Shown: positions 1 through 6,005 of the stretch, piece by piece
Layout of the letters: every line of letters begins with the position of its first letter
How positions within the stretch are numbered: the first letter of the stretch is position 1
Origin: Clostridia bacterium
GTDB taxonomy: Bacteria > Bacillota > Clostridia > Oscillospirales > Acutalibacteraceae
Length of the DNA: 6,795 nt
Assembly (NCBI GenBank): GCA_017431755.1
Contig: JAFRKM010000026.1
Span: 1-6,795, forward strand
Direction: 5' to 3'
The notes under the pieces: model-generated
Database searches by the model: none
Seen by the model: only the letters and a program-made list of their open reading frames with translations
What the model was told of the DNA's origin: nothing
Program-made: the position numbers and the translations under genes

Positions 1-568
1 CCACTACCACCACATCTAGCTTCCCATTTACAAGGTCACAAACAGCGTCTGATGATTTGCTATATCTTTCTATATTGGAATCTAGATAATTTTCTGTACA
101 ATAAATATCGCCCGTAATTCCCATGGCAACCCCTATACTTTTGCCATGAAGATCTTTTTTAGACTTTATTTCTTCATTTTCACCCGGAACTATAATTACT
201 TGCTTAGAAAGGTAATAAGAATCAGAAAAACTCACATTTTGCGCTCTTTCTTCACTATAACTCATAGCAGAAATTGCCAAATCACATTTTTTGTTTTTGA
301 TTTCAAGTGTAACAGCATCAAAAGAAACGTCGTTAATCTGAACACCCAAATTCAGATGTTCTGCTATTTTTTTAATTATATCTATGTCTATTCCTTTTAT
401 TTTATCTGCATCTTTATATTCAAAAGGCTCAAATTCCGCATTTGTTGAAACTTTTATATACCCTCTTGCTTTAATGTCTTCAAAGCCGCTATCTTTAGCA
501 AAAGCACCAATAAAACAGCCAAAACATACAAAGCAAATAACTGCTATATATTTTAAAAATTTTTTCAC
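1..568 (-). CDS. Amino-acid ABC transporter substrate-binding protein, 3' end cut by window edge
   Basis: An extracytoplasmic solute-binding protein of family 3 (GlnH/HisJ-like), which would capture a polar amino acid and hand it to an ABC permease. The first 189 residues are visible; about 60 to 80 more would be expected beyond the window edge. A basic start (MKKFLK) and hydrophobic stretch end at AFA, a likely signal peptidase I site near residue 24; Cys18 follows Cys-Phe-Gly, which is a poor lipobox. Family signs are the first strand with EFEPFEY (45-51), GIDIDI (59-64), CDLAISAMSYSEER (95-108) with Arg108 as the probable carboxylate-binding arginine, FSDSYY (114-119) and GKSIGVAMGITGD (142-154). 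I chose the GTG at 568 because the preceding in-frame codon is TAA; GAGAGG lies 12 nt upstream, slightly far. It begins 32 nt after kimA and probably shares its transcript. The exact substrate cannot be read from this part. Confidence 0.9.
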   Translation of the reverse strand, partial: MKKFLKYIAVICFVCFGCFIGAFAKDSGFEDIKARGYIKVSTNAEFEPFEYKDADKIKGIDIDIIKKIAEHLNLGVQINDVSFDAVTLEIKNKKCDLAISAMSYSEERAQNVSFSDSYYLSKQVIIVPGENEEIKSKKDLHGKSIGVAMGITGDIYCTENYLDSNIERYSKSSDAVCDLVNGKLDVVVV

Positions 569-580
569 TTAAATTTATAT

Positions 581-586
581 CCTCTC
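581..586 (-). promoter_or_regulatory. Ribosome binding site of the binding-protein gene
   Basis: GAGAGG read on the minus strand, 12 nt before the GTG at 568. The spacing is longer than the usual 6 to 9 nt, but no closer start codon exists and TAA stands immediately before the GTG in frame, so it fixes GTG as the start. Seen in sequence; function inferred. Confidence 0.5.
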
Positions 587-606
587 ATTTGCCAAAAGGC
601 TCATTT
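584..606 (-). repeat. Short hairpin framed by a repeated heptamer between kimA and the binding-protein gene
   Basis: On the minus strand AAATGAG occurs at 606-600 (containing the kimA stop codon) and again at 590-584. Between them, GCCTTTTGGC at 600-591 can form a 3-bp GCC/GGC stem with a TTTT loop. There is no following U-run, so it is not a rho-independent terminator. It may be chance in AT-rich DNA, or a minor processing or translation-tuning element. Confidence 0.2.
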
Positions 607-2484
607 TTTGTTTTTTAATTTAGGTCTACTGTAAAAATACGGTACCAATATTGTTGCAACATTTTCGTGTTTTCTAAGCTGCTGTTCAATGAAAAATGTT
701 GTTTGGTTATGGTATATTTTATCTTTCCAACCATTACCGCTTATCCTCGTTAAAACCACTGTAAGGCTTTGACCGTCTTTAAGTTCTTTTTCGCGCTCGT
801 TTATATAATTTTCAATAGGCGTAATTATATCGCGGTACGGAGTATAAATTATTTTCAGCGGAACTTCTATTTTAAGGTCTTTCCACTGCTTTTGAAGCCT
901 TTCTGTTTCTGATTTTGAAACTGAAATATGCAGCGGCGTAACATTAGATGTTATTTCATTTGCATAGTCAAAAGTTTTCAGCGCCGCTCTATTCATTTTG
1001 TTTATAAGCACCACACAAGGGAAAGAGTCATTACTATTGCTCTTTTTATATTTATAATTATATCCCAAAATGCTTATGCCTTTTAAAAACCTAAAATAGT
1101 GGCTATGAGTTGCAGACATAAACCACATTAAAAGTGGAGTTACGATTAAAAGTGCCCAAGCACCATGCGTAAATTTTGTGGTAAACACAACAATTGAACC
1201 CACAAAAGTAACTAACGCACCAAAACCATTTATCAAAGATTTATACTGCCAGCCGGGCTCTTTTGAACGCATCCATTTTATGAACATTCCAAACTGTGAA
1301 ATTGTAAACGAAACAAAAACACCCACAGAATAAAACGGTATCAAACGGTGTGTGTCTGCATTAAACGCTATTAAAAGCAATGAACTTGTTATAAATATAA
1401 ACATTATTCCGTTTGAAAAACTAAGTTTTGTACCCCTTTGCGAAAATTGGCGTGGCATGTATCTATCTTTTGCCAAAATTGAAAGAAGGATCGGTAAACC
1501 GCTATAAGAAGTATTTGCCGCAAGTAACAAAATAAGTGAAGTTGTAAATTGTAGCACATAAAACATTATTCCGTTACCAAAAATTTCATACGCCATTTGA
1601 GAAAGAACGGTTTTTTCACTAATAGGTACAACATTTAAAAAGGTTGCCAAAAAGCTTGTACCACCAAATATAAATATAATTATTCCACCGAGCATAAATA
1701 GAACTTGTCTAGCTGTCTTTTGCGAAGGTTCTTTAAAACTCGGTATAGCATTACTTACAGCTTCCACACCCGTAAGCGCTGAACAACCCGAAGAAAACGC
1801 ACACAAGAAAAGCGTTAAAGTCATGCCAGTTAAATTCGTATTTAAAATATTTGAAATTTGGTCAGGTGAATAATTTATCGGCGTAAGCGCTCCACTAAAA
1901 TAACGGACAAAACCTGTTACTATAAGTGCAACCATAGAGATTATAAACATATATGTAGGTATTCCGAAAATTTTAGAAGATTCGCCAATTCCACGCAAAT
2001 TTACAAGGGTAATTAACCCCACACAAACAAGGGAAATAATAATTCTATAAGGCTCTAAAAAAGGATAAACCGCTAAAATAGCCGCAGTAGAAGAAGAAAC
2101 ACTTACCGCCACCGTCATTATGTAATCTATAACAAGGCACGTTGCCGCCAAAAGAGATGCTTTTTTCCCAAAGTTTTCTTTAGAAACAACATATGCACCA
2201 CCACTATTTGGATAATGGTTAATAATTTGCGAATAAGAGAAAATAAGTATTAACAGCAAAAGAATTATAGGAACACTAACGTACCCCACAAAACTCGCTG
2301 CCATTATTCCTAATGCAGGAAGAAGCGCTATTAAAATTTCTTCCACAGCATATGCAACCGATGATACGGCATCACTAGCCATAATTGGAAGACCCCATAG
2401 CCTAGATAATTTTTCATTTTTTAACTGATCATCTTTAAGTGCTGACCCCAAAAGAAACTTTTTTAAATTTTTTAACTTATCCAT
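601..2484 (-). CDS. kimA: KimA-type high-affinity potassium importer (APC superfamily)
   Basis: A 627-residue membrane transporter closely resembling Bacillus subtilis KimA (YdaO), a K+/H+ symporter whose soluble C-terminal domain is inhibited by c-di-AMP. Visible signatures are SDAVSSVAYAVEE (37-49), SGGAYVVSKENFG (94-106), IDYIMTVAVSVS (119-130), FSSGCSALTGVEAVSNAIP (230-248) and IPFYSVGVF (382-390). By eye the residues that line the K+ sites of B. subtilis KimA are kept: Asp38, Tyr45, Asp120, Thr124, Ser128, Thr238, Glu241 and Tyr385. About 12 membrane helices span residues 32 to 457, followed by a cytosolic domain (about 488-620). Length fits the family. The ATG at 2484 has AAAAGG 8 nt upstream. 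The gene has its own likely promoter; many databases would label it simply 'APC family amino acid permease'. Potassium is inferred from the KimA likeness and conserved ligands. Confidence 0.88.
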   Translation of the reverse strand: MDKLKNLKKFLLGSALKDDQLKNEKLSRLWGLPIMASDAVSSVAYAVEEILIALLPALGIMAASFVGYVSVPIILLLLILIFSYSQIINHYPNSGGAYVVSKENFGKKASLLAATCLVIDYIMTVAVSVSSSTAAILAVYPFLEPYRIIISLVCVGLITLVNLRGIGESSKIFGIPTYMFIISMVALIVTGFVRYFSGALTPINYSPDQISNILNTNLTGMTLTLFLCAFSSGCSALTGVEAVSNAIPSFKEPSQKTARQVLFMLGGIIIFIFGGTSFLATFLNVVPISEKTVLSQMAYEIFGNGIMFYVLQFTTSLILLLAANTSYSGLPILLSILAKDRYMPRQFSQRGTKLSFSNGIMFIFITSSLLLIAFNADTHRLIPFYSVGVFVSFTISQFGMFIKWMRSKEPGWQYKSLINGFGALVTFVGSIVVFTTKFTHGAWALLIVTPLLMWFMSATHSHYFRFLKGISILGYNYKYKKSNSNDSFPCVVLINKMNRAALKTFDYANEITSNVTPLHISVSKSETERLQKQWKDLKIEVPLKIIYTPYRDIITPIENYINEREKELKDGQSLTVVLTRISGNGWKDKIYHNQTTFFIEQQLRKHENVATILVPYFYSRPKLKNKK

Positions 2485-2492
2485 CTTATAAA

Positions 2493-2498
2493 CCTTTT
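2493..2498 (-). promoter_or_regulatory. Ribosome binding site of kimA
   Basis: AAAAGG on the minus strand, 8 nt before the ATG at 2484. A second purine-rich run (GAAAGGAT, 2507-2500) lies just upstream but is too far from the ATG to be the main site. Confidence 0.6.
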
Positions 2499-2545
2499 AA
2501 TCCTTTCTTTTATGATAATATTTAATAAAATTCATTTCGTAAACA

Positions 2546-2573
2546 ATATTACCACAAATTAAATAAAATACAA
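2546..2573 (-). promoter_or_regulatory. Likely sigma-A type promoter of kimA
   Basis: In the 104-nt gap between the DUF3006 gene and kimA, the minus strand reads TTGTAT (2573-2568), a 16-nt spacer, then TAATAT (2551-2546). This is close to the bacterial TTGACA/TATAAT consensus. Transcription would start near 2539, giving a 5' leader of about 55 nt. The background is very AT-rich, so chance matches are possible. Confidence 0.45.
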
Positions 2574-2588
2574 CCTTTTTATATAAAT

Positions 2589-2822
2589 TTATTTTTTCAC
2601 ATCATTATTTTCACAAAGTCTATTTTTAAGATTCAAAATTTTTTCTTTTCTTTCTAAGTATATTTCTTCTTTTAATTCAATCTTATCGCCGTTTATTTCA
2701 ATTATGCTACCCTCTTTTATTCCTGCTATTTTTTCTTGGGGTTTTATCACATGTAAATTTCCATTTTTTATATCTTCACATATCAAAGCACCATCTTTGA
2801 TACGGTCAACCGAAAAAATCAT
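2589..2822 (-). CDS. DUF3006 family small protein
   Basis: A 77-residue soluble protein matching the DUF3006 pattern: a short beta-rich N-terminus beginning MIFSVDRIKDGALI (1-14), a middle with VIKPQ and IKEGSIIEING (35-45), and a charged C-terminal helix containing RKEKILNLKNRL (58-69). The family is commonly found next to secreted or membrane-bound ComEC-like metallo-beta-lactamase proteins, as here; its biochemical role is not known. The ATG at 2822 follows AGGGGAG with 8-nt spacing and lies 15 nt after the hydrolase stop, so the two are probably translated from one message. It may act as a partner or accessory of that hydrolase (inference). Confidence 0.8.
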   Translation of the reverse strand: MIFSVDRIKDGALICEDIKNGNLHVIKPQEKIAGIKEGSIIEINGDKIELKEEIYLERKEKILNLKNRLCENNDVKK

Positions 2823-2830
2823 TTTTAAAA

Positions 2831-2837
2831 CTCCCCT
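2831..2837 (-). promoter_or_regulatory. Ribosome binding site of the DUF3006 gene
   Basis: AGGGGAG on the minus strand fills the space right after the TAA of the hydrolase gene, 8 nt before the ATG at 2822. It is a strong Shine-Dalgarno site and supports translation within a shared operon. Confidence 0.75.
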
Positions 2838-3752
2838 TTACTTTTCTGTTTTTATATCTATATTCTTTCCGTCTGTTAAAAATATAATATTACCTTTTTC
2901 ATATGTTTTATAAACACCCACGCAAGTTTCTTCCAATCTTTTTATTACAGAATTTTTATTCGGTTTATTTTCAGATGATATCACCGCATATTTTGGACTT
3001 ACAGATTTTAAAAAATTTGGAGTAGTAGATGTTGTACTACCGTGATGTCCTACTTTTAAAACTGTGGCATGAAGATTCTCACCCGATTTTAACATAGTGT
3101 TTTCTTCAAATTTTTCTGCATCACCTGTAAACAGAAAACTAACATCTTTATATACCACTTTAACAACCAAAGAACAGTTATTTATATTTTCGCTGCTTTT
3201 CACAGGGCCTAAAACTTTAAATTTTAAATCCCCTAAATTAAATTTATCTCCTGCGGCAAGTGTTTGTGTATTTACTTTTTTGTCTACAAGAGCTTTCAGC
3301 ATATTTTCATACGTTACAGATGTCGGTAAAACATCATCCGGAATATCGGACTGAATAAATTTATCAATTTTAAAATTATCAATAACGCTTTTCATTTGTC
3401 CAATATGATCTCTGTGTGGATGTGACATAACAACTAAATCCAATTTTTTTACATTATGATTGCTTAAATATTCACAAACTGGCTCCGTTGGTTCTTTATC
3501 TGCAGCATCAATTAAAATGTTGTAATCTCTGCATCTAATATACGCACAGTCTGCACCGCCTACATCTAAAAAATGGACTTCCATTTCACAGTTTGTAACC
3601 TGCGAAGAAATATTTAATTTACCGGAAAGCTTTTCCCAATAATTTTCTTTTGTATTTGTTAAAAATAAAGAAACTCCTAAAAATATTAAACTTGCTATTA
3701 AAATTAAGCCTTTAATAATTTTGTTTTTTTCGTGCTTTTTCAAATTTGCCAC
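2838..3752 (-). CDS. ComEC/Rec2-type metallo-beta-lactamase-fold hydrolase, membrane anchored
   Basis: A 304-residue protein with a basic N-terminus, one hydrophobic helix (about 12-31) that is probably an uncleaved anchor, then a metallo-beta-lactamase domain that would face outside. Metal-site motifs are SHPHRDHIG (110-118; His111, His113, Asp115, His116), FTGDAE (208-213; Asp211) and KVGHHGS (233-239; His236). NNCSLVVK (191-198) is the typical strand before the TGD motif. This matches the stand-alone relatives of the ComEC C-terminal domain, suspected nucleases or phosphodiesterases; the substrate is unknown. The opening motif reads FLDVGGAD (61-68) where DVGQGD is more usual. The GTG at 3752 directly abuts the TAG of ftsK and has AAGGTGA upstream, which decides the start. 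It lacks the ComEC channel domain, so it is not a full ComEC DNA-uptake protein. Confidence 0.87.
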   Translation of the reverse strand: MANLKKHEKNKIIKGLILIASLIFLGVSLFLTNTKENYWEKLSGKLNISSQVTNCEMEVHFLDVGGADCAYIRCRDYNILIDAADKEPTEPVCEYLSNHNVKKLDLVVMSHPHRDHIGQMKSVIDNFKIDKFIQSDIPDDVLPTSVTYENMLKALVDKKVNTQTLAAGDKFNLGDLKFKVLGPVKSSENINNCSLVVKVVYKDVSFLFTGDAEKFEENTMLKSGENLHATVLKVGHHGSTTSTTPNFLKSVSPKYAVISSENKPNKNSVIKRLEETCVGVYKTYEKGNIIFLTDGKNIDIKTEK

Positions 3753-5972
3753 CTATTCACCTTGATTCATACTCATTTCTAAAAACTGCTGATAATTCAT
3801 AAGCACTTGCCTTGGCTTAGAACCTTCATGCGGCCCAACTATACCCATTTGCTCCATTTCATCAATAAGGCGTCCCGCTCTAGCGTAGCCTACTCTAAGT
3901 CTTCTTTGGAGCATTGATGTTGAAGCTTGTCCAGCTTCCACAACACATTTTACAGCCTCTTTCATTACAGGATCCATATTGCCACAGCCTGCCGCTTGTT
4001 TTTCTGAATTTCCGCCCTCAGGAAGTGTATTTTTCTCTATTTCTTCCGCAACTTTATTATCGTAAGAAACTTCTCCCGAAGATTTTAAAAATTCAGTTAC
4101 TTTTTCTATTTCCTTATCTGTTACATAACAGCCCTGAACGCGTATCGGTTTTGGAGCTCCAACCGGATAAAACAGCATATCTCCCCTACCAAGAAGCTTT
4201 TCTGCACCGCTCATATCAAGTATTGTCCTAGAGTCAATCTGCGAAGAAACCGCAAACGCCACTCTGCTGGGAATATTCGCTTTAATAATACCGGTTATAA
4301 CATCAACAGATGGACGCTGAGTAGCTATTACAAGATGCATACCCGCCGCACGCGCCATTTGAGCAAGCCTACATATATAATCTTCCACCTCGTTCGGTGC
4401 GGCCATCATAAGATCGGAAAGTTCGTCTATTATAATAACTATTTGGGGCATTTTCTCTAAAACTTCGCCCTCTTTATCAGTAATGCATGGATTGTTTTCA
4501 ATTAATTTATTATAAGATTCCAAATCTCTAACATTATTTTCTGCAAATTTTTTATAACGCGAAAGCATCTCTTTAACCGCCCAATTAAGAGCCCCCGCGG
4601 CTTTTCTGGGATCCGTTACTACAGGCACAAGCAAATGTGGTATACCGTTGTAAATCCCAAGCTCAACAACTTTTGGATCTATCATAACAAGCTTGACTTC
4701 ATCTGGACGAGCGTTATACAAAAGACTTATAATAAAAGAATTTATACATACTGATTTTCCTGAACCTGTAGAGCCAGCTATTAATAAATGCGGCATTTTT
4801 GCAAGATCCGCAAGCATTATATTGCCTGAAATATCTTCACCCAAAACAACCGTTAATTTGCTTTTTACATGTTTAAAATTATATGAATTAATAAGCTCTT
4901 TCATAGTAACAACATTTACAACTTTATTCGGTATTTCTATCCCTACTGCAGCTTTACCGGGAATAGGCGCTTCAATTCTTACTCCAGGTGCAGCTAAATT
5001 AAGAGCTATATCGTCGGCCAAATTTGTGATTTTACTTATTTTTACTCCGGCTGCTGGCTGAAGTTCATACCTTGTAACAGCAGGGCCACGACTAATATCT
5101 ATAATTTTTGTTTGCACGTTAAAGCTTTTAAGTGTTTCCACCAATATTTTTCCGTTATTATTAAGCTCGGTGGTAATATCACCGTTTTTTAGCGATACAG
5201 ATGATTTTAAAAGATTAATCGGTGGGAATTCATATTCTTTATCTTCGTCATTTGAAGACTTTGGAATTTTAAATTCAGGCTCTTCGACTTTTTCCTTGTT
5301 TATACTATCATCTGTTTTCTTTTTTTCTATTTCAGAAAGAAATTTTTCCGTTACCTTTGAAATTTCTTCGTCTTCGCTTAAAGGTTCTTCTTTTTTAGGT
5401 TTTAACTTTTCTTCGCCAATATCTATATCAATCTTAGCATTACGACGATTTTTATATTCAGTAGTTCTATCTTCAATTTTTTCTTTTATTACTTTAGCCG
5501 GCTTTGAAAACACTCCAAAAAACTCCATAAGTGTTCTGCCGGAAACAAACATAAAACCAACAAACATAATAATTATTATACTTATTTTTGCACCTGTAAG
5601 TCCAAAAGCCCAAACAAGTGGCTGCCCTATTAAAGCACCAACGAATCCTGAATTGCCATTTAAATTTCCCTTTGTGCATTCGCTAAAAATATATCCAAGC
5701 CAATTACCAGTGAACCTCTGTGGCATTTTAAAAACAAACAAATAAAACACAATACTACACAAAACAGCAAGAACAGAAGAAATTATGTATTTTACTTTAG
5801 TGTTTTTATCATTTTTCCCACACGAATCAAAAATGGCAAACACGCCAATTAAAATCGGCCACAAAACACAGCTTGGCCCAAAAAGAGAAAATATAAAATT
5901 ATGAATAGCAAACCATATATTTTCACCTTTTATTAATATCAAACACATCAGCAAAACAGCAAAAGCAAACAT
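3753..5972 (-). CDS. ftsK: FtsK/SpoIIIE-type DNA translocase, N-terminus probably incomplete
   Basis: A 739-residue membrane-anchored, ATP-driven double-strand DNA pump that moves chromosome DNA through the division or sporulation septum. Order: about four membrane helices (residues 1 to 150), a charged Lys/Glu-rich linker (about 160-260), alpha/beta motor domain from about 265, and a gamma winged helix (about 666-724) with GYARAGRLIDEMEQMGIVGP (695-714), the part that reads polar DNA sequences. Walker A is GSTGSGKS (400-407); Walker B is IVIIIDELSD (511-520, Asp516 and Glu517). Both are intact, so the motor should work. Odd: the first helix begins at residue 1, whereas relatives carry a basic cytosolic segment before it. 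The frame stays open upstream for about 25 codons without ATG, GTG or TTG, and its last few codons (SPIKAVL) read like genuine family sequence. The ribosome site is weak. I infer that the native 5' end is missing. FtsK and SpoIIIE cannot be told apart here. Confidence 0.93.
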   Translation of the reverse strand: MFAFAVLLMCLILIKGENIWFAIHNFIFSLFGPSCVLWPILIGVFAIFDSCGKNDKNTKVKYIISSVLAVLCSIVFYLFVFKMPQRFTGNWLGYIFSECTKGNLNGNSGFVGALIGQPLVWAFGLTGAKISIIIIMFVGFMFVSGRTLMEFFGVFSKPAKVIKEKIEDRTTEYKNRRNAKIDIDIGEEKLKPKKEEPLSEDEEISKVTEKFLSEIEKKKTDDSINKEKVEEPEFKIPKSSNDEDKEYEFPPINLLKSSVSLKNGDITTELNNNGKILVETLKSFNVQTKIIDISRGPAVTRYELQPAAGVKISKITNLADDIALNLAAPGVRIEAPIPGKAAVGIEIPNKVVNVVTMKELINSYNFKHVKSKLTVVLGEDISGNIMLADLAKMPHLLIAGSTGSGKSVCINSFIISLLYNARPDEVKLVMIDPKVVELGIYNGIPHLLVPVVTDPRKAAGALNWAVKEMLSRYKKFAENNVRDLESYNKLIENNPCITDKEGEVLEKMPQIVIIIDELSDLMMAAPNEVEDYICRLAQMARAAGMHLVIATQRPSVDVITGIIKANIPSRVAFAVSSQIDSRTILDMSGAEKLLGRGDMLFYPVGAPKPIRVQGCYVTDKEIEKVTEFLKSSGEVSYDNKVAEEIEKNTLPEGGNSEKQAAGCGNMDPVMKEAVKCVVEAGQASTSMLQRRLRVGYARAGRLIDEMEQMGIVGPHEGSKPRQVLMNYQQFLEMSMNQGE
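3757..3763 (-). promoter_or_regulatory. Ribosome binding site of the hydrolase gene, inside the ftsK 3' end
   Basis: AAGGTGA on the minus strand lies within the last codons of ftsK. With the GTG at 3752 directly following the ftsK TAG, it supports GTG as the start and implies translational coupling between the two genes. Confidence 0.7.
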
Positions 5973-6005
5973 CAGTACCGCTTTTATTGGGCTATTTTGT
6001 TTTTT
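5973..6005. other. Candidate junction between bacterial and archaeal-like DNA
   Basis: On one side lies a Firmicute-like ftsK that seems to lack its native 5' end; on the other a euryarchaeal-type Hef gene that ends 11 nt before the ftsK ATG. The ftsK frame is still plausible up to about 5990, whereas the Hef helix-hairpin-helix is recognisable down to about 6008, so the joint should fall within or near this interval. There is no insertion sequence, repeat or integrase to account for it. Either an assembly chimera or an illegitimate recombination joint; inference. Confidence 0.45.

Noticed and set aside
500..540. Lipoprotein signal in the binding protein
   Set aside because: Cys18 is preceded by Cys-Phe-Gly, which does not fit the lipobox well; AFA at 22-24 is a better signal peptidase I site.
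146..572. Two plus-strand open frames of 100 and 62 codons
   Set aside because: They run antisense to the binding-protein gene, are composed of low-complexity Phe/Ile/Tyr-rich sequence and match no family pattern; the minus-strand frame has clear domain motifs.
2500..2600. Rho-independent terminator after the DUF3006 gene
   Set aside because: The region is AT-rich but has no GC-containing stem followed by a U-run on the minus strand; read-through into kimA cannot be excluded.
3914..5745. Several plus-strand frames and one minus-strand frame over ftsK, up to 191 codons
   Set aside because: All lie over the intact ftsK reading frame and show no recognisable domain, start context or ribosome site; they are shadows of its codon pattern.
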